Made by a program: the position numbers and the translations under genes
Shown: piece after piece, positions 44,244 to 51,802 of the stretch
Layout: the number at the start of each line of letters is the position of its first letter
Numbering within the stretch: position 1 is the stretch's first letter
From: Sabulitectum sp964386635
GTDB taxonomy: Bacteria > Fermentibacterota > Fermentibacteria > Fermentibacterales > JCC-6
Direction of reading: 5' to 3'
DNA length: 64,000 bases
NCBI GenBank assembly: GCA_964386635.1
Contig: CAYLRO010000002.1
Coordinates: forward strand, 43,515-107,514
Notes under the pieces: model-generated
The model's input: only the letters and a program-made list of their open reading frames with translations
Database searches by the model: none
Told to the model about the DNA's origin: nothing

Positions 44244-44336
44244 GAACCAAAATCAGTACAGCGGGTAACATTGATGAAGACAGAAGCTTAAGCAACTGTG
44301 CTTCATCCGGTTAATCCGGTCATACATCCCTCCTCG

Positions 44337-44367
44337 CTGGCGCACCCTGTCCTAAAGGGTGCGCCAG
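44337..44367. terminator. Perfect 12-bp hairpin after the sulfotransferase gene
   Basis: CTGGCGCACCCT and AGGGTGCGCCAG form an uninterrupted 12-bp stem with a 7-base loop (GTCCTAA). It lies 16 bases past the stop of the minus-strand sulfotransferase gene and faces the phoU-side hairpin. Both sides lack a T-run. A bidirectional termination role is plausible. Confidence 0.5.
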
Positions 44368-44382
44368 TTCAAATACAGAGGT

Positions 44383-45300
44383 TCAGTTCGGATAGTATTT
44401 ATCTGCCAGTGAGCCTGCCAGCTCCATAATTCTGTGAATTTCAGAATTATTGTAGAGCTTCTGCCAGGATGATGCAATACCCCTGCTGTTTCTCCTCAGG
44501 CTGTGAACCTTGCCGTCAGGAGCAGAAACCGGATTCTCAGCGCTGGTAGACTCTCTGATAAGTTTTTCCGCTGTGACTGTGAATTCCAGCCCCAGAAAGT
44601 TGAACAGCTCTCTGAATTCCTCCTGAGGTGAAGCAGAAACATCTTCAAGCCTGACCAGCCTGAATTCAGAGCACTTTGAGTTGTAGTTCTCAAGAATGGT
44701 GTAAACACACCGCCAGAGAAGAGCTGCTCCTTCAGGCTGTGAGAGCGCCTGCAGGTCGTAAGGTTCCAGAATCTCCTGAAGGTAGTCATCCATTAGAAAT
44801 TTCTGGGAAGTGAGAAACTGAAAAAAGTTGTAGTCCCATCCAAGTCTTGCAGCGCTTGCAGCGAATCCCGCGGGATGACGGAGAAGGGCAACAACCTTCA
44901 TACCGAACCTGTCATGGAGCCAGCCTGAAGAAAGTGCGGCAAGCGGGTCTTTCAGAAGCAGTCTTCGCGAGCCGGGAAACCGGGAGGATTTGAGATATTG
45001 CAGGTAATCCCTGCTGCCGAAGAACCTTCTTCCTGCAGTTCTCAGGAATCCCCCGTGGGTACCGGGTCTGTTTTTGTACCGGGCTTTTCCCTGAAGAAGA
45101 TTCTGAACAATTCCAGCCCAGTACTCCTCATTCTCCATGCCTGCTCTGATGTATTTGTACCAGACATCCACTCCCTGAATGCCCAGGTCGGGATTGAACG
45201 GCTCCTGCACATAGCCAACCCCAGGTGCACTGGCAAGCATTTTTCCCACAAAAGTGGTTCCGCTCCTGTGAATTCCAGTAACAAGAATAGGCGATTTCAT
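44383..45300 (-). CDS. PAPS-dependent sulfotransferase family protein
   Basis: The 305-residue protein has the PAPS 5'-phosphosulfate loop VTGIHRSGTTFVGKMLASAP at its start, an acceptor-region LLLKDPLAALSSGWL, and the 3'-phosphate-binding strand VVALLRHPAGFAASAARLGW (RxPxxxxxS pattern). The C-terminal LVRLEDVSASPQEEFRELFNFLGL is typical of the superfamily. Probably sulfates a glycan, lipid or other metabolite in the cytoplasm. The start ATG at 45300 has an AAGGGGA ribosome site and a strong promoter upstream. The organism's Sat (7005) could supply APS, but no APS kinase is seen. Confidence 0.88.
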   Translation of the reverse strand: MKSPILVTGIHRSGTTFVGKMLASAPGVGYVQEPFNPDLGIQGVDVWYKYIRAGMENEEYWAGIVQNLLQGKARYKNRPGTHGGFLRTAGRRFFGSRDYLQYLKSSRFPGSRRLLLKDPLAALSSGWLHDRFGMKVVALLRHPAGFAASAARLGWDYNFFQFLTSQKFLMDDYLQEILEPYDLQALSQPEGAALLWRCVYTILENYNSKCSEFRLVRLEDVSASPQEEFRELFNFLGLEFTVTAEKLIRESTSAENPVSAPDGKVHSLRRNSRGIASSWQKLYNNSEIHRIMELAGSLADKYYPN

Positions 45301-45336
45301 CCCTGGTAATCCCCTTAAATTGTTATTCAGACTAAC

Positions 45337-45365
45337 ACTTTAAATGCCTGGTTCTGTTCTGTCAA
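45337..45365 (-). promoter_or_regulatory. Sigma70-type promoter for the sulfotransferase gene
   Basis: On the minus strand, TTGACA (45365-45360) is followed after 17 bases by TAAAGT (45342-45337). This predicts a start near 45330 and a leader of about 30 bases that includes the ribosome site. The -35 is perfect and the -10 matches 4 of 6. Confidence 0.6.
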
Positions 45366-45727
45366 TGCGACTGCAATTTCTGATACAGGCCATTTGTCGC
45401 TGAGCCTTCTCAGAATGAGACAGGTTCAATGTGTTCAACAAGTTCATGACTTGATAAGGGTTCAATATAATCAGCAGAACAATCAGTGTCCGGGAAAAGG
45501 ATGTAAGGCAGAAGTGTATACATGGCGGTGAGGGTATCCGGTGTTGTCGAAGAATTCACAAAGAGACTTATAGCAGCCAGATAGCAGACTTTATCTTCTG
45601 CAGCACCACATGCGGGACGCCTGCAGAACTGGCAACAGTTGAAGAGTATTCAGATCAGGGTTGTCAGGAATATTGCTCCGGGTATATCTACCCTGAGAAT
45701 CGGGAATACTCCCTCAATAAGGCAGAA
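45366..45727. other. Intergenic region without a supported gene
   Basis: No open frame with convincing coding character was seen; a 20-codon frame from the ATG at 45522 has only a weak ribosome site. The stretch 45420-45475 has repeated TTCA motifs (GGTTCAAT twice) and a perfect TATAAT at 45466-45471 with no good -35. It could hold an unrecognised small RNA, but nothing specific supports one. Confidence 0.4.
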
Positions 45728-45756
45728 TTGTATTGTAAATATTATTTATGTATAGT
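45728..45756 (+). promoter_or_regulatory. Candidate promoter for the lipoprotein gene at 45809
   Basis: TTGTAT (45728-45733), a 17-base spacer and TATAGT (45751-45756; 5 of 6 matches) lie in an AT-rich stretch about 50 bases before the ATG. The predicted leader contains TCTGGCGCACTGCCGGA, a six-pair hairpin, then AAGGGGGA as ribosome site. Confidence 0.5.
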
Positions 45757-45808
45757 TCTGTTTCTGGCGCACTGCCGGAACAATTTTTATTTAGCTAAGG
45801 GGGATGTT

Positions 45809-46393
45809 ATGAGACTGCTTGCTACCATATTCACTATCACAATGCTAACAGCATTTGCAGGCTGTGGTGAACAGCCGGCTCCGGAAGTCGAAACAACTGA
45901 TGACTCAGTAACACAGCAGGAAGATACTCCTGATACAGTTACAGGTGACGGTATTGTGCTTCCGGAGGGTTGGGCAATGACTGATGCTGTATCAGCGGCA
46001 GAAGTTGAAGACATTATGGGTACACCGGGTTTCGGCGTTTTTTCGGAAGCTGCCAGCAGCGCATCTTCAGGAAGACCGATTGGCAGTTACAATGTAAGTG
46101 GTGTTCCTTACAGCAAGGTGCGTTTCGAAGTAAATGTCAACGGGGGCCGGGAAGCATACGAAACAGCTGCAGGTTTCCTCTCCGACCCTGTTGAGGTAAC
46201 AGGACCCAATTGGGATTCAGCGGTAATCGGCGAAGTCGCTGCAGGAGACAGAACCCAGGTCAGAATAGTTGTTCTTAAGGGCGACCTGTTCTTCAGTGTA
46301 TCCTGGGAACCTGAAGTATATCCGGACCTGGACACAACTGAAACCTGCGTGAAGCTTGCAGATCTTCTTACGGCTAATCTTTACGGACTCTAG
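45809..46393 (+). CDS. Putative lipoprotein of unknown function
   Basis: The 194-residue product has signal MRLLATIFTITMLTAFAGC with a lipobox cysteine, followed by a low-complexity acidic Thr/Glu/Asp linker (residues about 23-50) and a globular domain beginning LPEGWAMTDAVSAAEVEDIM. That domain resembles small periplasmic lipoproteins that track a Gly-Pro rich loop (MGTPGFGVFSEAAS), but I do not recognise a named family. The ATG at 45809 has AAGGGGGA upstream. It is monocistronic: own promoter candidate, strong terminator after the stop. Confidence 0.7.
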   Translation: MRLLATIFTITMLTAFAGCGEQPAPEVETTDDSVTQQEDTPDTVTGDGIVLPEGWAMTDAVSAAEVEDIMGTPGFGVFSEAASSASSGRPIGSYNVSGVPYSKVRFEVNVNGGREAYETAAGFLSDPVEVTGPNWDSAVIGEVAAGDRTQVRIVVLKGDLFFSVSWEPEVYPDLDTTETCVKLADLLTANLYGL

Positions 46394-46415
46394 AAATTAC
46401 GCAGCTGAATTCTCA

Positions 46416-46447
46416 GGAAAACCGCGGGTGCAGGCCCGCGGTTTTCC
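46416..46447 (+). terminator. Strong stem-loop terminator after the lipoprotein gene
   Basis: A perfect 13-bp stem, GGAAAACCGCGGG with CCCGCGGTTTTCC, encloses a six-base loop. The A-tract/T-tract ends lie inside the stem, which gives the usual intrinsic terminator appearance. It begins 23 bases after the stop at 46393. Confidence 0.75.
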
Positions 46448-46723
46448 GCAGGTTATGAAACACCGGGAAAGAATTTCAGAACAGCCTGCAGTCTTAAAGC
46501 CATAACGGTTGTTTCAGACCAACTACTCTTATCAAGAAATTAATGAGACTCTCCATGGTTATCTGTTGACGGTGAGCTTTCTGCCAGGGTTTTCGGGAAG
46601 GCTGAGGCGGGATGAAATTGTCCTGAAAAAGAGTAAGATAGTATTAAAATAATAAATAACACTAAAAATAATAAATAAAAAAATATGGCAAGAAATATAT
46701 ACTCAAATAGTAGGTAATAGGGG
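46448..46723. other. AT-rich intergenic region upstream of the modA-like promoter
   Basis: No gene is supported. The segment 46636-46715 is markedly AT-rich with runs such as AATAATAAATAACAC and AAAAATAATAAATAA, unlike the surrounding sequence. It ends directly upstream of a good promoter and could act as an extended UP-element or curved DNA. Confidence 0.5.
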
Positions 46724-46752
46724 TTGACCCTTTTTGCTTCATGGTTTAGAAT
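46724..46752 (+). promoter_or_regulatory. Sigma70-type promoter for the molybdate/tungstate operon
   Basis: TTGACC, 17 bases, TAGAAT (each 5 of 6 matches) directly follow the AT-rich tract. The predicted start near 46759 gives a leader of about 85 bases to the ATG at 46844. That leader contains a seven-pair stem GACGGGG/CCTCGTC (46765-46782), possibly regulatory. Confidence 0.65.
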
Positions 46753-46843
46753 GTTTCAGTTGAAGACGGGGGTGTCCTCGTCGGAATTATGCCGGATACT
46801 TTTCATATACCCTTGCAAAATTACACAATTTGGAGGCTTCAGA

Positions 46844-47680
46844 ATGGCTACCCTCAAGGGAAAAAAGGTTTTGTTTCGCATTGCAACGATATGTTTGTGC
46901 ATCATAACATCAATCGCCTGTTCAGATGGGAACCAGGATGAACCGGCTGCCCAGGCGGAACCTCAGGTAACGTCCATCATGGTTTACAGCGGTGCCGGAA
47001 TGCAGAAACCCATGGATGAACTGGCAGTGATGTTCGAAGAGGAGTATGGAATATCCGTTGTTTACAACTATGCAGGCTCGAATGCCCTTCTGAGTCAGAT
47101 GGAACTCACCCTTGAGGGTGATGTCTATATGCCTGGAGAAACCTATTATCTCGAGCTTGCCGAGGAAAAAGGCTTCATAGACTACAAGCAGCTTGTGGCA
47201 TATCACATTCCAGTGATTACCGTGCCTGCAGGAAACCCCGGAAACATCACCTGCATTGAAGACCTTGCACGGGAAGGTGTTGAACTTGCATGGGGTGACC
47301 CTGAAGTTGCCGCTATCGGCAGACTGGGAAACAGCGTTCTCGAGAAGAACGGAATAAAGGACGAAGTATGGGAGAACGTTATAGTTACCGTTCCAACAAT
47401 GAATGAGCTGATAGTCTACATCGCAATGGGGCAGGCAGATGCCACCATCAACTGGGGAGACGTCGTTGCGGACAATGAAGACATAGACATAATAGAAATC
47501 CCCCGGGACCAGAACCTTATCAAGATTATTCCGGTGGGTACACTGACCTTTTCCGAAAAGCAGGAAGCCGCAGAACTTTTCGTTGACTTTTGCGCGTCCC
47601 CTGAGGCACAGGCAGTATTCAGCGAATACGGCTTTCCCGGTTACCCGGATTCCGAGTACGGAGAATACGTAGAGGAATAG
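46844..47680 (+). CDS. Molybdate/tungstate ABC transporter substrate-binding lipoprotein (ModA/WtpA-like)
   Basis: The 278-residue lipoprotein has a signal ending CIITSIAC. It has the oxyanion-binding fold of ModA: ITSIMVYSGAGMQKPMDELA, the YAGSNALLSQ loop, GDVYMPGETYYLELAEEKG, VPAGNPGNITCIEDLA, WGDPEVAAIGRLG and a TINWGDVV segment near the C-terminus. The choice between molybdate and tungstate cannot be made from sequence. The ATG at 46844 has GGAGG seven bases upstream; the frame extends further but without support. It heads the operon modA-trmO-modB-modC. Confidence 0.85.
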   Translation: MATLKGKKVLFRIATICLCIITSIACSDGNQDEPAAQAEPQVTSIMVYSGAGMQKPMDELAVMFEEEYGISVVYNYAGSNALLSQMELTLEGDVYMPGETYYLELAEEKGFIDYKQLVAYHIPVITVPAGNPGNITCIEDLAREGVELAWGDPEVAAIGRLGNSVLEKNGIKDEVWENVIVTVPTMNELIVYIAMGQADATINWGDVVADNEDIDIIEIPRDQNLIKIIPVGTLTFSEKQEAAELFVDFCASPEAQAVFSEYGFPGYPDSEYGEYVEE

Positions 47681-47720
47681 CGGTTTGACCCGCAGATTCT
47701 GCTTTGAACTGGAGAAGGAA

Positions 47721-48203
47721 ATGAAAGAGATTGTCTTCAAACCCATCGGGGTAATACATTCCGGGTACACAGAGAAAAAAGATGTTCCCATACAGGGGAT
47801 GTATGCCGGTGGATCCCACGGCAGCGTAGAGGTGTTTGCAGAATATGAAGAGGCCCTGAAGGATGTGGGCGGTTTCTCTCATCTCATTCTTCTTTATCAC
47901 TTTCACCGGGCAGATGGTCCCCGGTTGCTTCTGAAACCGTTTCTGGATAAAGAGGTTAGAGGAATGTTCTCCATAAGGCACTTTAACCGTCCCAATCCCA
48001 TCGGTATATCAATAGTGAAACTGAACGCACTGAAGGGAAGATTCCTGGATGTGACCGATGTGGACATTCTTGATGGTACGCCGCTGCTGGACATAAAGCC
48101 CTACGTGCCTGATTTCGACATAAGATCCGGCGTGAGTTCAGGATGGTATTCCACAGCCAGTGAAAAAGAAACCTTTTCCGGGAAACCCGGCAATGAAGTC
48201 TAG
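47721..48203 (+). CDS. TrmO/YaeB-family tRNA methyltransferase
   Basis: The 160-residue protein matches the TsaA/UPF0066 family, whose characterised member TrmO adds a methyl group to t6A37 of tRNA-Thr using S-adenosylmethionine. It has KPIGVIHSGYTEKKDVPIQG at the start, GGFSHLILLYHFHRA, and FNRPNPIGISIVKL, the family's HRPNPIGxS signature with Phe-Asn at the first two positions. LLDIKPYVPDFDI follows. The ATG at 47721 has GGAGAAGGAA upstream. It sits between the binding protein and permease genes of the Mo/W transporter and overlaps the permease start. Confidence 0.85.
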   Translation: MKEIVFKPIGVIHSGYTEKKDVPIQGMYAGGSHGSVEVFAEYEEALKDVGGFSHLILLYHFHRADGPRLLLKPFLDKEVRGMFSIRHFNRPNPIGISIVKLNALKGRFLDVTDVDILDGTPLLDIKPYVPDFDIRSGVSSGWYSTASEKETFSGKPGNEV

Positions 48204-49020
48204 AGAGCAGAAAAGGGGATTCTTTCAGGGAATCCGCGAGAAGAGTTTCAGAATATTCACCCTGGGCATCTGCCTTTTCCTGGTAATATTTATCGGGGCC
48301 CTTCTGTACTGTGTTGTTACACACACCACTACGGCAGCCATGTGGGAAAGCATTACCTCGAAGGAATTAATGTTTTCACTGAAAATGAGTGTAATTACAG
48401 CGCTGATTTCCACTGCCTTATGCCTTATGGCGTCGGTACCCGCAGCCTATGCCCTTGCCCGATATGAATTCCCGGGGAAGAGTGTGGTGAATACCATTCT
48501 CGACATGCCCCTTGCCCTGCCTCCACTGGTGGCAGGGGTGGGGCTTCTCATAATATTCGGAGCAACACCCTTCGGTGATTTTCTTGCAGGCGTGGGGCTT
48601 AAATTCGTCTTCACGCCCAGGGGAATCGTACTTGCGCAGTTTTTTGTTAACCTTCCTTTCTCTCTGCGCATAATGCGTTCCTCCTTCGACTGCATCAGTC
48701 CCCGCTATGAGCATGTGGCCAGAACACTGGGCTGCACCGACGGCCAGGTGTTTGCAAGGGTTGCTCTTCCCATGGCGAAAAACGGCATTATTGCAGGAGC
48801 AGTAATTACATGGTGCAGAGGGATCGGGGAATTCGGAGCCGCGCTTATGATCGCAGGTGCCACCAGAATGATGACAGAGACACTGCCCATTTCACTTTAC
48901 CTGAACATGTCCTGCGGTGACCTTCACATGGCAATCGCGTCGGCAACCATACTCATTGTCATCTCAATTGTTTCCATTTTTGTTTTCGAGTACTTCAGCA
49001 GTTCCACCAGGATGTTATGA
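48193..49020 (+). CDS. Molybdate/tungstate ABC transporter permease (ModB/WtpB-like)
   Basis: About 275 residues. Six helices: FTLGICLFLVIFIGALLYCV, MSVITALISTALCLMASVPA, LDMPLALPPLVAGVGLLIIF and others. The EAA loop is ARTLGCTDGQVFARVALPMA, followed by WCRGIGEFGAALMIAG, typical of ModB/CysT-like permeases. The start is uncertain: ATG at 48193 gives an 11-base overlap with trmO, and a GTG at 48160 would extend it by 11 residues without a ribosome site. Partner of the binding protein at 46844 and the ATPase at 49037. Confidence 0.88.
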   Translation: MKSREQKRGFFQGIREKSFRIFTLGICLFLVIFIGALLYCVVTHTTTAAMWESITSKELMFSLKMSVITALISTALCLMASVPAAYALARYEFPGKSVVNTILDMPLALPPLVAGVGLLIIFGATPFGDFLAGVGLKFVFTPRGIVLAQFFVNLPFSLRIMRSSFDCISPRYEHVARTLGCTDGQVFARVALPMAKNGIIAGAVITWCRGIGEFGAALMIAGATRMMTETLPISLYLNMSCGDLHMAIASATILIVISIVSIFVFEYFSSSTRML

Positions 49021-49036
49021 CAGGGCATGAAATAGA

Positions 49037-50080
49037 ATGATAAGCATAGACAGTGTTCACAAAACTCTGGGAGAATTCAGCCTTCGCGGGGTTACCCTGA
49101 ATGTTGATGATGGTGAGTACCTTATGCTTCTGGGGCCAACAGGCGCCGGTAAAACAATACTCCTTGAGACAATTGCAGGAATTTACCGCCCTGAAAAGGG
49201 AAGGATCTCTGTAAATGGCAGGGACATCACCCATGTTCCAGCCAGGAAACGAAACATCGGCATGGTGTATCAGGATTACATGCTCTTCCCGCACCTTACA
49301 GTTGAAAAGAACATCATGTTCGGAATGAGATACAGAGGTGTGGATGAGAAGGAAGCGGCAAAGCAGGCGGCTGAACTGGCCGAAATGCTGAAAATCCACC
49401 ATTTGCTCAGCCGGCACCCGGACACCCTGAGCGGAGGAGAGCAGCAGAGAACAGCCATTGCCCGGGCACTGATAATGAAGCCTGAAATACTGCTGCTCGA
49501 TGAACCCCTCAGTGCTCTTGATACCGAAACAAGAGCCAAACTGCGGGGTGAACTCAGGCGTATCCACAGGAACACGAATACAACCATGATACATGTGACC
49601 CACAGTTTCGACGAGGCATTTCTTCTGGGAAGTCAGATGGGAATAATGAACCATGGAGTAATAGAACAGGTGGGAGAACCTTCTGCCGTGTTCAGAAAAC
49701 CAGGGAACAAGTTCGTGGCAGATTTTCTGGGAGCGGCAAACCTCTTTCCCGGTCATGCTGAAAGAGCAGGTGGAATCAGCTCCATAGACATTGGAGGGGT
49801 AACCATTGAATCCTCCGTTGCCATCTCAGGAAAAGTATATGCCTCCATCAGGCCGGAAGACATTCTGATTTCCCACAAAGCACTGAGTTCAAGCGCTGTA
49901 AATTGTTTCCACGGGTTGATCAGGAAAGTGGAAGATCACGGAAGCATTCTTCAGATCACCGTTGATGCCGGGGTGGATTTCATAGCTTCCATAACCAGAC
50001 GTTCATTCACCGATATGAGTCTGGAAAAGGGGTCTCCGGTGTATCTCACCTTCAAGGCAACAGAAGTTCACGCATTCTAA
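49037..50080 (+). CDS. Molybdate/tungstate ABC transporter ATPase with TOBE-like C-terminus (ModC/WtpC-like)
   Basis: The 347-residue ATPase has Walker A GPTGAGKTILLE, Q-loop VYQDYMLFPHLTV, signature LSGGEQQRTAIARAL, Walker B ILLLDEPLSALD, and H-loop VTHSFDEA. The C-terminal 110 residues (VYASIRPEDILISHKA onward) form a TOBE-type regulatory domain that may bind the oxyanion. Ends the operon; no T-rich terminator is visible, but a copy of the dispersed repeat follows 22 bases after the stop. Confidence 0.9.
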   Translation: MISIDSVHKTLGEFSLRGVTLNVDDGEYLMLLGPTGAGKTILLETIAGIYRPEKGRISVNGRDITHVPARKRNIGMVYQDYMLFPHLTVEKNIMFGMRYRGVDEKEAAKQAAELAEMLKIHHLLSRHPDTLSGGEQQRTAIARALIMKPEILLLDEPLSALDTETRAKLRGELRRIHRNTNTTMIHVTHSFDEAFLLGSQMGIMNHGVIEQVGEPSAVFRKPGNKFVADFLGAANLFPGHAERAGGISSIDIGGVTIESSVAISGKVYASIRPEDILISHKALSSSAVNCFHGLIRKVEDHGSILQITVDAGVDFIASITRRSFTDMSLEKGSPVYLTFKATEVHAF

Positions 50081-50101
50081 TTCAGAGAATCCCAATCGCG
50101 T

Positions 50102-50132
50102 GCACGCCAAACCGGATCCTTTCAGAGCTTTC
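50102..50132 (+). repeat. Dispersed intergenic repeat, copy 1
   Basis: GCACGCCAAACCGGATCC, then TTTCAGAGCTTTC, is repeated nearly exactly at 51715-51746 (same first block with CATA for CAAA). A shorter copy (GCACGCCATACCGGATTC) is at 54473-54497. Each copy lies downstream of a stop codon and in the same orientation. Confidence 0.7.
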
Positions 50133-50434
50133 TGCAAGTAGTTGCAGAATTATATCTGGCACCCCGTAGACAGTTCTCGAACTGACAGAGAACGAAAATC
50201 GTATTGTTCAGGAATTACTTTGCCAATTGGTTATACCAGAAGGTCATTGGCTATAACTGGAACAATGGTCTGTGTATATGATATAGTCAAACAAAGTAAT
50301 GTAATCCTGAATTTCAAGGAAGTTGATGTGCGCTATTTTATCATAAAAAAGCAAAACTATTTGCTGTTGGTGATGTGTGCCTGACGGAAACTGAGACTCA
50401 AACCGATTGGAAGTTCTGAGGAAGATGAAAAGGA
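50133..50434. other. Intergenic region before the GT-C gene
   Basis: An 80-codon frame here has no ribosome site and atypical composition, so it is not accepted. GGTTATA (50227-50233) and TATAAC (50252-50257) form a weak inverted pair. TCTGGCAC at 50155 echoes the start of repeat copy 3. No promoter of quality was seen. Confidence 0.35.
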
Positions 50435-51709
50435 TTGAGAAGCTCTATCTTTAATAAGGCTAAATTAACCTGTTCGGTGTGTTTCCTGCTGGCTTTTGTT
50501 ATCCAGCTTTCGGGAGTCATGCTGCTTTCCGATACCGCAGTGAATATGGACAGTATTGAATACCTTGAATTAAGCCATTCTCTGCATACCGATCAAAGTT
50601 ATTCTGTTCCTGCATGTTTAAACGGGTACGATAATTATCCGGGTGAGTCCCCATCAAGAATGAGACAACCGCTATACCCTCTTTTTCTACTTGTTTTCTA
50701 TTGGTTGGCTGGAGAACATCTGTTTCTGATTCAGCTTCTGCAGATTCTGCTGCTGTGCGTGTCACTGTGGTTCGTTTTCAGGATTTCCATTATTCTGCTT
50801 GAAGACAGATTCAAGCCATGGTCTGTTCTGTTCTCAGTTCTGTATTTCCCCTGGCTGTTCCTTTCATCAAGGATTCTCAGTGAAGCCCTGTTCACATTTC
50901 TTCTCTGGGCATCTTTGTACTTTTTAACTCTCTACATCAAAACCGACAGGAAACTTCATCTGTTTGTAGTTGGATTTCTCATGGGTTTTCTGATACTGAC
51001 CAAGTCCATAGGCACCGCGGTTGCCTTTTTCAGCTTTTTTACACTTGCCGGGATCTACGGATTCAAAAAGGGATTGAAAAACTGGCTGATCCTGCTTACA
51101 TGCAGTTTTGCGGTAGTCCTTCCATGGGGAGTGAGAAATTACATAGCTCTTGGAACTCCCACTTTCCTGCCTTCCAACTCAGGATACAATCTGTGGGTGG
51201 CCAGTAGACCGATAGATGCTGAATGGTGGGATGACTCAGAGGAATTCAGTGAAGCAACCAATGACTGGGAGTACTACTACATTGATCAGACTGGAGACTT
51301 CAATTTCCGAAGAGCAGCCATGGATAATTTTGCAGATGACAACCCGGTTCAGATTCTCAAACAGGGAGCATTGCGGTGGCTTACTGCCTGGAGCCGTTTT
51401 CCAGGTTCCGGAAATCTGGCAGGAATGAATACGAAATATCTAGGTCTTACCGCTATCCAGTCGGGTATGGTAATCCTTGCTGTTATCGCTCTTGCAGGAC
51501 TGAGATCAAGAAAAGCCGCTCTGATTATTCTTCTGCCTGTTATTGCCCTTTCATGCTCTCTACCTGTTACCAAAGGTCTGACAAGGTATCTTCTTCCAGC
51601 CCTGCCGATCGTTGCTCTTCTGGCCGGTCATGCAGTTCTTGATGCAACAGACAGAATTATCAGAAGACATCATTCTCCCCGCTCAGACAGTTCCTCTGAA
51701 AACTGCTGA
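50435..51709 (+). CDS. GT39/ArnT-like GT-C membrane glycosyltransferase
   Basis: The 424-residue protein has about ten helices. After TM1 (LLAFVIQLSGVMLLS) comes MDSIEYLELSHSL, the first periplasmic loop with the acidic residue expected in GT-C enzymes. RQPLYPLFLLVFYWLAG follows and matches the P(x)YP-type pattern of PMT_2 proteins, then LLVLPWGVRNYIALG-like VLPWGVRNYIALGTP, again a PMT_2 hallmark. Acceptor unknown. The start is TTG at 50435 with a GAGGA about 12 bases upstream; it gives a slightly basic N-terminus. Somewhat AT-richer than the glycan locus; bounded by repeat copies 1 and 2. Confidence 0.75.
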   Translation: MRSSIFNKAKLTCSVCFLLAFVIQLSGVMLLSDTAVNMDSIEYLELSHSLHTDQSYSVPACLNGYDNYPGESPSRMRQPLYPLFLLVFYWLAGEHLFLIQLLQILLLCVSLWFVFRISIILLEDRFKPWSVLFSVLYFPWLFLSSRILSEALFTFLLWASLYFLTLYIKTDRKLHLFVVGFLMGFLILTKSIGTAVAFFSFFTLAGIYGFKKGLKNWLILLTCSFAVVLPWGVRNYIALGTPTFLPSNSGYNLWVASRPIDAEWWDDSEEFSEATNDWEYYYIDQTGDFNFRRAAMDNFADDNPVQILKQGALRWLTAWSRFPGSGNLAGMNTKYLGLTAIQSGMVILAVIALAGLRSRKAALIILLPVIALSCSLPVTKGLTRYLLPALPIVALLAGHAVLDATDRIIRRHHSPRSDSSSENC

Positions 51710-51714
51710 ACCCG

Positions 51715-51746
51715 GCACGCCATACCGGATCCTTTCAGAACTTTTC
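51715..51746 (+). repeat. Dispersed intergenic repeat, copy 2
   Basis: GCACGCCATACCGGATCC followed by TTTCAGAACTTTTC, six bases after the GT-C stop. Locally CTGAAA upstream (51696-51701) and TTTCAG within the repeat (51733-51738), plus CCGG twice, can form a stem around CACGCCATA, suggesting an RNA hairpin. Confidence 0.7.
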
Positions 51747-51764
51747 GGTGAATGTTTAAATGCG

Positions 51765-51794
51765 TTGACAAACCACGCATGTGCGTGGTATATA
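51765..51794 (+). promoter_or_regulatory. Consensus promoter with inverted-repeat operator, leaderless start
   Basis: TTGACA (51765-51770) and TATATA (51789-51794) are separated by 18 bases. The spacer is filled by a perfect inverted repeat CCACGCA-TG-TGCGTGG (51773-51788). The predicted transcription start is about 51801, two bases before the ATG at 51803, which has no ribosome site, so the mRNA is probably leaderless. A further half-site CACGCA occurs at 51795-51800. The arrangement suggests autorepression by the winged-helix protein encoded next. Confidence 0.7.
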
Positions 51795-51802
51795 CACGCA
51801 TT

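Noticed and set aside
44160..44260. tRNA or structured RNA gene after phoU
   Set aside because: The symmetry is a nested hairpin; no cloverleaf with T-loop or anticodon arm can be drawn.
45451..45471. TTGATA and TATAAT as a promoter in the 45.4 kb gap
   Set aside because: Their spacing is nine bases, too short, and no gene is positioned to use it.
50142..50384. 80-codon open frame between the Mo/W ATPase and GT-C gene
   Set aside because: No ribosome site, no recognisable protein character, and it lies in an AT-richer intergenic stretch with a repeat copy.
51752..51802. Upstream ATG for the winged-helix/MNT gene
   Set aside because: It lies before the -35 box of a consensus promoter and adds residues (CVDKPRMCVVYT) not resembling the family.
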